A stretch of 54,275 nucleotides of DNA, from contig LQBI01000009.1 in assembly GCA_002030045.1 (NCBI GenBank), positions 1 to 54,275 of the forward strand, written 5' to 3'. The notes below the pieces were generated by a model. It did no database searches and had not been told where the DNA came from. It worked only from the letters and a program-made list of their open reading frames with translations. Shown piece by piece: positions 33,816-43,344 of this stretch. This DNA is from Candidatus Aegiribacteria sp. MLS_C. Lineage in GTDB: Bacteria; Fermentibacterota; Fermentibacteria; Fermentibacterales; JCC-6. The stretch's first letter is position 1. Each line of letters begins with the position of its first letter. The translations under genes and the position numbers were made by a program.

Positions 33816-34882
33816 CAGTTGAGCCTGTCCAGGGTGGCGCCCAGCGACACGACGGTGGAGGTGCCTTCGTAGGATTCCATTCCGGTGTAGCCGTAGTGGT
33901 CGAGCATGCCTTTCACCGGGGACCATGAGATACCGGCGTTGATGGTGAAGATGCCAGTGGTGTAACCTGCGCCCACCCCCAGCCCCAGGCCTTCCCTGCT
34001 TATACATTCGGTATGGGCCGCATGGAAGATGCCCGTACGAAGCACAATGTCGTCCATCGGTCTCGCCATGCAGAAGACCCTGCCGGTGAGAGCTTCCGCA
34101 TCGTCCAGTACTGAGGACTCCAGCTCGGCTCCTGCCGTGAGAAAGCTTGTGATGTTTACCGCTCCCCCCGCCGCAAGTATTCCGGGGGTGTAGTCCCCGG
34201 GGGAAGCCCATGACGCTCCCAGGGTGAACCTCTCCAGGGGCAGGGCGGCTCCAAGATGCCAGGTCGTCTCGTTCCACTCGTAACCCAGGAAACCTATTCC
34301 GTAACCGGGCTCCTCTGTGGATATGTCGAACTCCTGCCTCGTGACCCTCAGTCCCACGGCAGCCCCCAGCACAAACCAGCGGGCTGCATCCCAGGAGAGC
34401 CCGATCCCGCCTTCCGAGAAATAGCCCTCCATTTCCATTGAACCCTGCAGACTGTCGCCTCCCCCGGGGATGTAGTCGACCCTCGTGAAGGGGACCTCCG
34501 CAGTGCCGGTGGCTCCGAATCCCAGGTTCAGGCCTTCGATGAGCCTCACCTTCATTCCCAGTGACGAGCTTCCCAGCCAGTCGGTCCACGATTCGGAGTA
34601 GCTCCCGTTGCCGTCGGTGATATCGTATTTCGAGAAAACAGGTCCGTAGGCCGCGGAGAGCAGCCTGCAATCAAGGAGGTCCGATATGCAGGAGGGGTTT
34701 GTGAGTACGCAGACCGGGTCACCGAAACCCAGTGACCTCGCTCCGCCCAGGGCCAGTTGCTCCGGCCCGTATCCTGGAATCGGTATCCCGTTCCTCAGGG
34801 GTGGATGAATGGCCGAAGCGGCTCCTGCAATGACGAGGACCAGGGTCAGAGAAGTCATCGGTGACCGGAGCTTAGATCTCAT
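33815..34882 (-). CDS. Outer-membrane beta-barrel protein
   Basis: A 355-residue protein from ATG 34882, which overlaps the end of the preceding gene by 11 nt. The signal peptide (M-R-S-K-L-R-S-P-M-T-S-L-T-L-V-L-V-I-A-G-A-A-S-A) is followed by 'GPEQLALGGARSLGFGDPVC' and 'LTNPSC', close to the start of PorV/FadL-like barrels ('...G..ARSLGMGGA......A...NPA.L'). Alternating amphipathic strands follow to the C-terminus ('VVSLGATLDRLN'). Members include type IX secretion shuttle proteins and fatty-acid channels; which one cannot be told. The operon context (two lipoproteins) suggests a complex. Confidence 0.75.
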   Translation of the reverse strand: MRSKLRSPMTSLTLVLVIAGAASAIHPPLRNGIPIPGYGPEQLALGGARSLGFGDPVCVLTNPSCISDLLDCRLLSAAYGPVFSKYDITDGNGSYSESWTDWLGSSSLGMKVRLIEGLNLGFGATGTAEVPFTRVDYIPGGGDSLQGSMEMEGYFSEGGIGLSWDAARWFVLGAAVGLRVTRQEFDISTEEPGYGIGFLGYEWNETTWHLGAALPLERFTLGASWASPGDYTPGILAAGGAVNITSFLTAGAELESSVLDDAEALTGRVFCMARPMDDIVLRTGIFHAAHTECISREGLGLGVGAGYTTGIFTINAGISWSPVKGMLDHYGYTGMESYEGTSTVVSLGATLDRLN

Positions 34883-35345
34883 GGAGGCTTCCCCGGCAGT
34901 CAGGTGCCGTCCCGTCCACGAACTCAACGTAGAAGTCAAGCTCGAAGGAGATGTCCGAGAGATGCTCGGTATTGTCCTCGTGGAGCGTGGTGTCCTCGGA
35001 GATGAACACTCCGTTGCTGTCGCCGTCAACATCCGTCACGGTGACCTTTATATCGATGGGGTTCCAGTCCTGTGACGGGAAGGTGCCGGTACGGTACTCG
35101 TAATACCCGCTTGAATCGGTGTAGGGCGTATTTCCCTTAGAGTAATGAACATCGAGGTCGAAGATCAGGTACGCACCAGGTACGGGAGTGGAGTCGGCCT
35201 CGTTCATCACGTACCCGGTTATTTCCACCTGGTTGAAGGTCCCCTGGTCGCTTATGCAGCCTGCGGCCATCATCGCAACTGCAGCTGCCGTACCCGCGGC
35301 GGCCGGAAGCATCCGGTATCCGCCTGCCGTTACCTTCACTCCCAT
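34872..35345 (-). CDS. Lipoprotein with carboxypeptidase-regulatory-like domain
   Basis: A 157-residue protein. The signal peptide ends in 'MMAAGC' (lipobox Cys30). The mature part has 'VEITGYVMNEADSTPVPGAY', then 'YTDSSGYYEYRTGTFPS' and 'DIKVTVTDVDGD'. This is a transthyretin/carboxypeptidase-regulatory-like beta domain, in which 'G.V.D....PvpGa.V.......a.TDs.GyY' is typical. It resembles the putative lipoproteins that accompany radical SAM genes in Bacteroidota, but no such gene is adjacent. It is the first gene of the operon running to 33270. The start gives a normal n-region with M-G-V-K. Confidence 0.75.
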   Translation of the reverse strand: MGVKVTAGGYRMLPAAAGTAAAVAMMAAGCISDQGTFNQVEITGYVMNEADSTPVPGAYLIFDLDVHYSKGNTPYTDSSGYYEYRTGTFPSQDWNPIDIKVTVTDVDGDSNGVFISEDTTLHEDNTEHLSDISFELDFYVEFVDGTAPDCRGSLHEI

Positions 35346-35426
35346 ACGGGACCCCCTTCCCGGTCATCAGAGGGAGCATATTCCGGAGAAGGCTAGTCCG
35401 TCAAGAAACCCTTCCGCGGCAGTTAC

Positions 35427-35780
35427 TCAGGGAAGGTTCCTCAGGGCTCCATCGTGGTCGACCGAGTAGAGCCTCCCTCCTTCGATGAGCAGCGCCTGCT
35501 GACCCCCCAGCTCCTCCACCGTCGCATCGATGGCTATAATCCTTCCGTTGTGGAGGGGGGTGATGCCGTTCACCTCCGCATGACCCACCACCATTCGGTC
35601 GACTCCGTAGAATTCCAGGAGCGCTTCTACCTCCTCGACCGAAGCCATCGTGTATCTCCCTTCCGTACCGTAGTGGTAACACCTGTACCAGAAGGGGCCC
35701 GTGCCGCTGAAGAGGGCGGACTCGTCCGGGCTGAACTCAGGCATGACGCCGGATATGTGAATGGCGCTCCGGCTATCCAT
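35427..35780 (-). pseudogene. 3' remnant of a calcineurin-like metallophosphoesterase
   Basis: About 118 codons read as the C-terminal part of a bacterial metallophosphatase: 'HISGVMPEFSPDESALFSGT', 'GPFWYRCYHYG', the metal-binding 'RMVVGHAEVNG' (G-H motif) and 'RIIAIDATVEELGGQQALLI', ending 'DGALRNLP'. The N-terminal half with D-x-H and G-D-x-x-D metal ligands is missing; further upstream the frame runs into unrelated sequence and the divergent M16 gene. It is most likely a truncated, inactive gene. A start at 35780 or 35744 could still give a small product. Confidence 0.6.
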
Positions 35781-35957
35781 TCCGAAAGCAGAAGACCACG
35801 GCCGTGGTATCGTCCAGCCACAGGACGCGGGGCCCGTCAGACGCGGGCAGCGGGCCGTATTATTCCGCGGGAGTGCGGTGTTTTGCCCCCGGAACGGCCC
35901 GGGCCTATATTCCATCAGGAATTCCATATCCATACATGTCCTGGAAAGGACGTCCCC

Positions 35958-38642
35958 ATGAAAACTGCTGCAGTCGCTGCGTTGCTGCTCCTGTGCTGCC
36001 TGTCCGTGGCCGGGGAGCCAGAGGTCTACACACTGGACAACGGACTTCGAGTCGTCCTGGACAGGATGGACTTCGCACCAACGGTGGTGGTGATGGTCCA
36101 GTACAACGTGGGCTCCAGGAACGAGACACCGGAGATATCCGGGATCAGCCACTTCGTGGAGCACATGATGTTCAACGGAACGCCGGACATGCCCGGCTCC
36201 AGGTTCTGGCAGCTGGTCCAGATGGAGGGCGGCATGGCCAACGGAGGCACGGGCACCGACATGACCAGCTACCACATATACTTCCCCGCGGCCATGCTGG
36301 AGAAGGCGCTGAGAATAGAGTCCGACAGGATGCGGAACTGCCTGATGGACTCCGCCGACATAGCCCAGGAGATAGGGGTGGTGACCGATGAATGGCGCCT
36401 CTACCAGGATTCACCCGACAACCAGCTCCACGCCAGGGCAAACCGGGAGTTCTTCGGAGACCATCCCAGTTCGAGGAGCGTACTGGGCACGGGAGAAACG
36501 ATCGCAGCCTTCGACCGGGAATCGGTCAGGGAGTACTACGACACCTGGTACAGGACCTCCAACGCCACTCTGATAGTTGCCGGCGACTTCCGGCCGGAGG
36601 AGGCCAGGGCCCTGGTGGAGCAGTACTTCGGCTCCATACTCTGCGACGGGCCGGTCCCGGACAACGTGCCCGAGCTGGGCGAGAGGGACTTCCCCGGGAG
36701 GGTGGATTTCGAATTTCCCGCCGAGACCGACAGGATCCTCATCTACTTCGAGGGCTGCGGACCGGACAGCCCCGACATCCCGGCGCTGATGCTGCTGTCC
36801 GCCCATTTCAGCGGCGGCAGGCTGGGATGGATGGAGCGGGAGCTGGTAAACGGCGGACTCCTCACCTCCGGCTACTCCAGCAGCCCCCACGGCAAGGACT
36901 GCTCCCCGTTCAGGTTCTACGGCAACGTGGCGGAGGGAGTGGACACGGACAGCGTCATAGACATCATCACGGAGGAAGCGTTTTCCCTGACGGAGGAACT
37001 TCTCCCCGAGGAGAGGGTCTCCATGCTGCAGCGCTACGCCCTGGCCCGTGAGCTGACCAGCGTGGACACGCCTGTGTCCCAGGCCTGGAGGCACGCGTAC
37101 TACCTTTCCGTCTACGGCGACATAGACGCCTACGACATGATGCTGGAAAGGATGGCGCAGCTGACGCCGGAGGACCTCCGGGAGGTGGCGTCCCGCTACT
37201 TCACGACGGAAAGTATGATGGTCACTGTCCTGCACGCCGCGGAAGGGGCGTCGGGAGCCCCGGAGACATCCACCGCCGGTACCACCGAGACCGTGGTGCC
37301 CGAGGTGACCGACTGGAGCGGGCTGGACCTGGACCGGGAACTGGTGCTCCCCGAGGCCTCCGTGTCCGAAGGTGTGGAGCGCTATGTCCTGGACAACGGC
37401 CTGGTTCTCCTGGTGAAGGAGGACCACAGCTTCCCCATAGTGGAGATCATGGCCGCCTTTCCCATGTGCACCCGCAGGGAGGACCCTGACATGTGCGGCA
37501 TATCCTCCCTCACCGCCGAGCTGATGCTTCGGGGTACAGATGAACTTGACTACGATGCTTTTCACGAGAGGCTGGCGGTCCTTGGCAGCGGCACATGGAT
37601 ACAGGTCAGCGCCCATTACTCCATGGCCAACGTCTACGGTCTCAGCGAGAACACTGATACCTTCTTCACCTCCCTCTCGGACCTTCTCATGAGGCCGGCG
37701 CTGGAGGAGGAGGACTTCCAGAGCGTGAGGACCAGGCTCCTCGGATACATGGCCATGCGCATGGAGATGCCCTTCTACGCCGCCATCATGGCCTTCGACG
37801 ACGTCCTCCTGGAAGAGGGCAACAGCAGGACCGAGACCGTCGAGACCCTCTCCTCCGTCACCAGGGACGACGCAGAGGTATGGTGGAGGACCTGCGTGAG
37901 GCCCGGAGGAACCGTTATTGCCGTGGTCGGCGACGTCAGCCCGGAAGAGGCCCTTTCACTGACCGAGGAGCACCTGGGTGATTGGCGGGACCCTGAGGAA
38001 CCCCTCCCGGAGCTTGTGCCGCTGGCCTTCCGGGACGGCCCCTCCGACACCCTGGTGATATCCATGCCGGGCAAGGTGCAGGTGGGTGTGATGATGGGCT
38101 GCCGGGCGCCCTCGTACTTCTCCGATGACTACGTTCCCTTCCTTGCGATGAACCGGATACTTGGAAGCGGAATAGGCTCCAGGCTGGGGCAGAACATTCG
38201 GGAGACACAGGGTCTGGCCTACATGGTGGGCAGCAGCGTGGACGGCCCGACGACCGGTTCCGAAGGCGGCAGCAGGTTCATCGGCATGCTTGCCACGGGA
38301 GCCCCGATGGCGTCCCGCGCGCTGGAGGCGATGGTCTACGAGACCCGGCGCATGGCAGAGGAGCCGGTGGCCGAGGAGGAGCTGCTGCTGGAGCAGTCAC
38401 GGGCCGCCGGGCGCTTCGCCCTGAGCTACGATTCCTACGACTCCCAGGCAAGGTACCTCGCCTCCTGCGAGGCGGCGGGGATCCCCCTTGACCGTGACCT
38501 GGCCGACCTGGAGCGCACCTTCCGGCTCACCGTGGACGACATCCTGCAGGTGGCCGGGAAGTACTTCACGGGGGACTGGTCATTCGTGATAGCCGGAGGG
38601 GTCGGAGAGGACCTGCAGCCACTCCAGCAGGTCATTCGATAA
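35958..38642 (+). CDS. M16 family zinc peptidase, two-domain, exported
   Basis: An 894-residue protein made of two M16 halves. The start ATG 35958 is preceded by AAAGGA 7 nt upstream. The signal peptide is M-K-T-A-A-V-A-A-L-L-L-L-C-C-L-S-V-A-G. The N-terminal half has the inverted zinc motif 'GISHFVEHMMFNGT' (His65, Glu68, His69) and the distal Glu in 'IAQEIGVVTDEWR'. The C-terminal half (from about residue 465) repeats the fold with 'VERYVLDNGLVLLVKEDHSF' but lacks HxxEH ('CGISSLTAELMLRGT'). It has a PqqL/PepR-like arrangement and is likely a periplasmic oligopeptidase. A strong hairpin follows. It lacks the sorting tail. Confidence 0.92.
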   Translation: MKTAAVAALLLLCCLSVAGEPEVYTLDNGLRVVLDRMDFAPTVVVMVQYNVGSRNETPEISGISHFVEHMMFNGTPDMPGSRFWQLVQMEGGMANGGTGTDMTSYHIYFPAAMLEKALRIESDRMRNCLMDSADIAQEIGVVTDEWRLYQDSPDNQLHARANREFFGDHPSSRSVLGTGETIAAFDRESVREYYDTWYRTSNATLIVAGDFRPEEARALVEQYFGSILCDGPVPDNVPELGERDFPGRVDFEFPAETDRILIYFEGCGPDSPDIPALMLLSAHFSGGRLGWMERELVNGGLLTSGYSSSPHGKDCSPFRFYGNVAEGVDTDSVIDIITEEAFSLTEELLPEERVSMLQRYALARELTSVDTPVSQAWRHAYYLSVYGDIDAYDMMLERMAQLTPEDLREVASRYFTTESMMVTVLHAAEGASGAPETSTAGTTETVVPEVTDWSGLDLDRELVLPEASVSEGVERYVLDNGLVLLVKEDHSFPIVEIMAAFPMCTRREDPDMCGISSLTAELMLRGTDELDYDAFHERLAVLGSGTWIQVSAHYSMANVYGLSENTDTFFTSLSDLLMRPALEEEDFQSVRTRLLGYMAMRMEMPFYAAIMAFDDVLLEEGNSRTETVETLSSVTRDDAEVWWRTCVRPGGTVIAVVGDVSPEEALSLTEEHLGDWRDPEEPLPELVPLAFRDGPSDTLVISMPGKVQVGVMMGCRAPSYFSDDYVPFLAMNRILGSGIGSRLGQNIRETQGLAYMVGSSVDGPTTGSEGGSRFIGMLATGAPMASRALEAMVYETRRMAEEPVAEEELLLEQSRAAGRFALSYDSYDSQARYLASCEAAGIPLDRDLADLERTFRLTVDDILQVAGKYFTGDWSFVIAGGVGEDLQPLQQVIR

Positions 38643-38646
38643 GGAA

Positions 38647-38680
38647 GGTCCCCGCGGTGCCCCGAGGCGCCGCGGGGACC
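38647..38680. terminator. Bidirectional hairpin between convergent genes
   Basis: GGTCCCCGCGG pairs with CCGCGGGGACC without mismatch. A further TGCC/GGCG (one T-G pair) extends the stem to about 15 bp around a CCGA loop. It lies 5 nt after the M16 stop and faces the end of the secreted propeller gene. Confidence 0.75.
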
Positions 38681-38716
38681 CTTCGTTTCAGCCGGGCCTG
38701 ATACCTGTCTGCCCGT

Positions 38717-40375
38717 CTACCTGCTGACCACCAGCTTCTGCGATACGGTCTCCTCCCCGAAGCGGAGGCTGACTATGTACAGGCCGCTGGGCAGGTCCGC
38801 GGATATGGGCATGGCGTGGTCCCCCCGTGCCAGTCCGTCGGCCGTCATCTGCTGGACCTTCCTCCCGGTGAGGTCGAATACGCTGACCTCCACGTTCCCC
38901 TGCGCCGGAAGTGTGAAGCCGATGGCGGAGGAACCGGAGGAGGGGTTGGGGTAGAGTGACAGACCGAGGGGTCCGGAATAGCCGGAGCCCTCGATCCCCG
39001 TCTCGCTCACGTCCGCCATGTAGACATCGGCTCCGGAACCCATGACGTTGGCGTGGACATGCTTGCCCGTAGCGCACACGTAGCTCCCGTCGGGGGAGAT
39101 GTCCACGTGCCACATTGAACCGGGACTGTTCACGGAGAAGAAGGGCTCAGCGGGGGAATCGTCCGCGATGACTATCACCTCGTCACCGCCGCCGCTCTGG
39201 CAACCCCATGAAGCCACCGCCAGCTTGCTCCCGTCCAGGGTACAGTCCATCCAGCTGACAACGTCCTGGTATCCTCCGCCTCCCGAGGGAGTGTCGTAGG
39301 TCCAGACCGGGGAAGGGCTGGCGGCGTCGAACCTGATTATACGGTTGGAGAGGTAGGTGTTCTTGTAGAACCCGTAGAAGACCTTCTGTCCGTCGGCGGA
39401 TATGGCTGCCGACCCGGCGTAGTAGCCGGATATGGGATATGACCACGCCTGGGCGTAGCTGCTGCCGTTCCACTGGGCCAGCCTGGCCGATGTGAACCCG
39501 TATGCTACAGCCGAACCGTCGGCGGATATGGCGAAGCAGTCGGTGGATGCGCCAAGGTTGTAAGTGGTCTCGAGGTTGCCGGTGGCGATGTCAACCCTCA
39601 GAAGGTCGGCTGCCACGCTGCAGATTATCTTTGAACCGTCGGCGGTCACCCTTACCTGGCGGGGGAAGTACTGGTAGCTCACGTTCTCGTAGAGGAGAGA
39701 GGGGTTCGCCGAGTCGGGATGGAAAACCGCGAGACCGGTATTGTTGTTGATGGCACCTCCCACAACAAGGACGCTGCCGTCGTCGGTGCAGGTGCACGTG
39801 CCCGGCTCGTCCGGCGATGCAGGCAGGAAGATACCGGTGCCGTCCCAGGTCCACTGAGGATCGGAGTCGTCCCCCAGGAAGTAGCACACCTCCACGTTGT
39901 CCTCGGAGACCAGGAAGTCGTCCCCGGAGCTGCCGGGGGTGCCGTTGTCGTTCCATACGTCGAAGGTGCGCACCAGGAAGAATGCGTCAACGTTGTATGC
40001 CGAGGCCGTGCCGGTGGCAAGGTTCTTGGTGTACAGGCTGTCGCCCAGGACGGGCTCCGTCTCCCAGTAGACGGTACCGTCGCCGTCCAGGCCCCGGAAC
40101 ATCAATCCTCCGCCGTACCATCCTCCGGTGAACACGTAGTAGCCCTGGTCGCCCATGGTGCTTATCTTCTGCGTGAGACCGGTGGCCACGGTGTAGTGCC
40201 AGATGAGGTCCGCGTCCTGGGACAGGGGTTCGGTCATTCGGAAGAGTGCCGGGAAAGGCCCCGCGGGGTGGGTGGCGAAGGCGCCCTCGGGGGTGACCTC
40301 CATGACCGTGGAGGTGCTGTAGCCCGCCGCCATTGCCGCGGCCGTGAAGAACAGGAGGAACCTCGAATATTTCAT
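38717..40375 (-). CDS. Secreted propeller-type protein with sorting tail
   Basis: A 552-residue exported protein. ATG 40375 has AGGAG 8 nt upstream. The signal peptide is M-K-Y-S-R-F-L-L-F-F-T-A-A-A-M-A-A-G. The middle has repeated 'ADGS.....' strands ('RVTADGSKIICSVAADLLRV', 'AISADGSAVAYGF', 'AISADGQKVFYGFYKNT', 'DISPDGSYVCATG'), as in TolB/WD-like propellers. The C-terminal ~80 residues are a sorting tail ('LSLYPNPSSGSSAIGF', 'SVFDLTGRKVQ', ending 'SQKLVVSR'). No catalytic motif is seen; it is probably a surface binding protein. It is divergent from the next gene. Confidence 0.8.
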   Translation of the reverse strand: MKYSRFLLFFTAAAMAAGYSTSTVMEVTPEGAFATHPAGPFPALFRMTEPLSQDADLIWHYTVATGLTQKISTMGDQGYYVFTGGWYGGGLMFRGLDGDGTVYWETEPVLGDSLYTKNLATGTASAYNVDAFFLVRTFDVWNDNGTPGSSGDDFLVSEDNVEVCYFLGDDSDPQWTWDGTGIFLPASPDEPGTCTCTDDGSVLVVGGAINNNTGLAVFHPDSANPSLLYENVSYQYFPRQVRVTADGSKIICSVAADLLRVDIATGNLETTYNLGASTDCFAISADGSAVAYGFTSARLAQWNGSSYAQAWSYPISGYYAGSAAISADGQKVFYGFYKNTYLSNRIIRFDAASPSPVWTYDTPSGGGGYQDVVSWMDCTLDGSKLAVASWGCQSGGGDEVIVIADDSPAEPFFSVNSPGSMWHVDISPDGSYVCATGKHVHANVMGSGADVYMADVSETGIEGSGYSGPLGLSLYPNPSSGSSAIGFTLPAQGNVEVSVFDLTGRKVQQMTADGLARGDHAMPISADLPSGLYIVSLRFGEETVSQKLVVSR

Positions 40376-40560
40376 GCGTCTGTCTCCTTTCCATCCATCA
40401 TCCGATAATGGTTCAAATAGCACAGGCTTCATAGTAATACAATAACAGCCCCTCCGCAACAGGACAGCAGGCATCGTGGCCGTCGAGCTGTTTACGTCTC
40501 TCCCGCCCATCCCTTATCTTCATGAGGCAATGCAATTCCAGTCAGTGAGGAGACCATACC

Positions 40561-43110
40561 ATGATCAGTCTTTTGCTCTGTGCTCTCGCAGCCTCTGTCA
40601 CCTCCCCGGACGGGGAACCTTTCGAGCACTTCGAGACCCTGGATCCGGGCAGCGGGGTCACAGCCGACCAGGTCATACCCTTCCTCGCGTCGGTTGATGC
40701 GGACACCGTGGTCGACGTGGAACCGGGCGTCATACCCGAGGGCGACTACCTGATGGACATCGCATTCACCACGGACGGTTCGAAGGTCCTGGTCTGCAAC
40801 TACATGACCCGGAACGTCACCGTGATGGACTGGGCTTCCATGTCCATCGACACCACCGTGGGAGGCGACGGCCTGCCCGGCGGCATCGCGTGCTCGGACC
40901 AGTACGCCGTTATCGCGGTGCCCTTCTCCGACCGCATTGACGTGTACGAACTGTCAGACGCATCGCTGGCCGCATCTTTCCCCTGCGGGGAGCAGCCCTG
41001 GGAGATAAGGATAAGCGGAGACGGCGGCCACGCTTTCGTCAGCTGCGACATAGACGACGTGTGCGAGGTCATAGACCTGAACACCCTGACCCACGAGCGC
41101 ACGATAACCGGCTTCCCGGTGTGGCTCTCCTCCTACGGCTGGGGCAGCGAGGCGAACAGGTTCTACACGGTGTTCTCCGGTTTCGAGATCGTGGGCGATT
41201 CCCTCATAGCAGTGGGTACCGGAGACGACCAGCTCCTATTCTTCAGCACCGCCACCGGTGCGGTGGCGGAGACCGTCGACATTCCCGAGTGCGCAAGCGT
41301 AGCCATCTCCGGGGACGGCACCACGCTGATAGCACTGAGCGCCACCGACCCGGTGATGCTGCACAGGGTGGACCTCTCCACTTTCGGCATACTCAACAGT
41401 GTGGCCGTTACGGGTTACACAAGCGGAATGACCCGGGACATAGCGGTCAACCAGGACGGCACCAAGGCCTTCATATCAACCAGCAGCAACACCAGCCACC
41501 TGGTGGACTTCGTTGACATGGAGGCTGTCACCTTCACCGGTACCTACTCAGCATTCTGGGTCGGCGTATCGCCGGACCGCTCGCTGGCGGTGAGCGGACA
41601 GTACAGGTACTCCATAATCGATTTCGCCACCGAGACCATGGTGGCACAGCACCAGGGCAACTCACAGTACATAGGCTGCGTTTCCCCGGTGGCGAACCAT
41701 ACGGCCAGCTATGCGCCCACCACGCACGAGGGGGTCTACTTCTACACCTTCGACGGCTCGTCGGCGAACTACCTGGGGGACGTTATGTCCGGCTCGCAGG
41801 TGGAAGGCGACGGGACCAGGAGGGTTGCCATTGCCCCCGACGGTACCGTGGCGCTGGTCTCCAACACGATGTCCGACAACGTGAGCATCGTGGACATGGG
41901 CACACTTGAAACCACCGCGGTCATCGAGATAGGGGACAGGGTCCAGGACGTCGCCGTCACCGGCGACTCGCAGTGGGGAGTGGTCTGCGGGTTCAACTCC
42001 AATTCGGTGATGATCATCGACCTGGACGCGGAAGCCATAGTCGCGAACGTTCCCACCGGCAACAGGCCCTCCGTGGTATCCATCTCCCCCGACGATGCCT
42101 TCGCCTTCGTCGGCAACATCACATCCAACACGGTTTCGGTGGTGGCCCTGGCGGGAGCTTCCAGCTACGAGGTCGCCGAGATACCCTGCGGCGTCATCGG
42201 TGTGGTATGGGCGGCCTGCGGCGTCAGCAGCGACGTAAGGGTGAGCCCCACCGGCGAGTACTGCCTGGTGGCCGCCTCCTTCGACGACAGGGTGAAGGTG
42301 ATCGATACCTCCACGAACACCGTCGTGGCTGACCTTACCGTGGGCGATTTCCCACTCCAGACAGCCTTCAGCTCCGACGGCGCCAGGGCCCTGGTCACCA
42401 ACTACCTGGGCGACACCTACTCACTCATCGAGATCGACGGCGCATCCTCCTCGGTGGTGGGCACCTGGCCCGCCGGGGACGGCCCCCTCAGGGTCGCATG
42501 GGACCCGGTTACAGGGCAGTTCGGCATGGGGCTCTACTCGGACCGCCAGGTGAAGATGGTAGATCCCGCAACAGGCGACATCACCGCCACTCACAGCTAC
42601 ACGGCCCACGGTGCAGTGGTGGACCTGGAATTCTCTGACGATGGGAACCGGCTGGTGCTGACGGGCCCCGACGGTGCCGTGCCCTGCCGCATGCACCTGG
42701 ACGGCGAGTACGAAGACCTCAGCGGCAGCGCGGTCTACTTCGACTACTGCGATCAGACGCAGACTTCCATGGCCGCGGTTCCCGGCCCGGACTACGCCAT
42801 ATGCCTGGAGTACTCCCTACAGGGGTTCGCCGAAGGAGTGATATCCGTCTCCTGGATGCCGGGACTTTCGGTCTCGCCGAACCCCGGGACGGGCAGTTTC
42901 TCCTTCGATGTCTTCCTGCCTGCCGGAGGTCCTTTCAGCATCGGTGTCTACGACCTGGGTGGAAGGCTGGTGTCCGGCGCAGCCTCGGGAACCCTCGAAG
43001 CGGGGAACCATCTCTTTTCATGGGACGGCGGCGTGCCCGCGGGGGTCTACGCGGTAAGGGTGGATGCATGCGGGAGGACTGTCTCGAAGCTGCTCACCGT
43101 ATGTGACTAG
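40561..43110 (+). CDS. YVTN-type beta-propeller surface protein with sorting tail
   Basis: An 849-residue protein with a short signal peptide (M-I-S-L-L-L-C-A-L-A-A-S-V-T-S) and AGGAG 6-7 nt upstream of the ATG. It contains many ~40-residue blades of the YVTN/cytochrome-D1 type ('AIAPDGTVALVSNTMSDNVS', 'SIVDMGTLETTAVI', 'VSPTGEYCLVAASFDDRVKV'), enough for two propellers. The C-terminal ~80 residues are a sorting tail ('LSVSPNPGTGSFSFDV', 'GVYDLGGRLVSG'), here ending 'SKLLTVCD' instead of the usual V-x-R. YVTN proteins occur in surface layers. It is divergent from 38717-40375, with a ~185 bp intergenic region that should hold both promoters. Confidence 0.85.
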   Translation: MISLLLCALAASVTSPDGEPFEHFETLDPGSGVTADQVIPFLASVDADTVVDVEPGVIPEGDYLMDIAFTTDGSKVLVCNYMTRNVTVMDWASMSIDTTVGGDGLPGGIACSDQYAVIAVPFSDRIDVYELSDASLAASFPCGEQPWEIRISGDGGHAFVSCDIDDVCEVIDLNTLTHERTITGFPVWLSSYGWGSEANRFYTVFSGFEIVGDSLIAVGTGDDQLLFFSTATGAVAETVDIPECASVAISGDGTTLIALSATDPVMLHRVDLSTFGILNSVAVTGYTSGMTRDIAVNQDGTKAFISTSSNTSHLVDFVDMEAVTFTGTYSAFWVGVSPDRSLAVSGQYRYSIIDFATETMVAQHQGNSQYIGCVSPVANHTASYAPTTHEGVYFYTFDGSSANYLGDVMSGSQVEGDGTRRVAIAPDGTVALVSNTMSDNVSIVDMGTLETTAVIEIGDRVQDVAVTGDSQWGVVCGFNSNSVMIIDLDAEAIVANVPTGNRPSVVSISPDDAFAFVGNITSNTVSVVALAGASSYEVAEIPCGVIGVVWAACGVSSDVRVSPTGEYCLVAASFDDRVKVIDTSTNTVVADLTVGDFPLQTAFSSDGARALVTNYLGDTYSLIEIDGASSSVVGTWPAGDGPLRVAWDPVTGQFGMGLYSDRQVKMVDPATGDITATHSYTAHGAVVDLEFSDDGNRLVLTGPDGAVPCRMHLDGEYEDLSGSAVYFDYCDQTQTSMAAVPGPDYAICLEYSLQGFAEGVISVSWMPGLSVSPNPGTGSFSFDVFLPAGGPFSIGVYDLGGRLVSGAASGTLEAGNHLFSWDGGVPAGVYAVRVDACGRTVSKLLTVCD

Positions 43111-43344
43111 ACCGGCGGGACCTCACGGGGAAGGTCCACCAGGCAAGGCTTCGCCGACCTTCAGCGCCGCGCTTGATGGGTCCCTTGCCTGCCTGCCTTC
43201 GGAACCGGAAGCTGCGCCCGGTCGCCGGCGGAAGGATCGTAAACTCGGGCCGTCTTTCTTTGTTTTTGAGTGCCACGATGGTAGATTCATGGGCGCCGGG
43301 ACCTTCATTCCGTCATTATCGGTACCGCAGGGAGGATATGTACA

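Noticed and set aside
36411-37616. 401-codon minus-strand frame within the M16 peptidase
   Set aside because: It mirrors the coding strand's codon bias and lacks a start context. The M16 frame carries the zinc motif and signal peptide.
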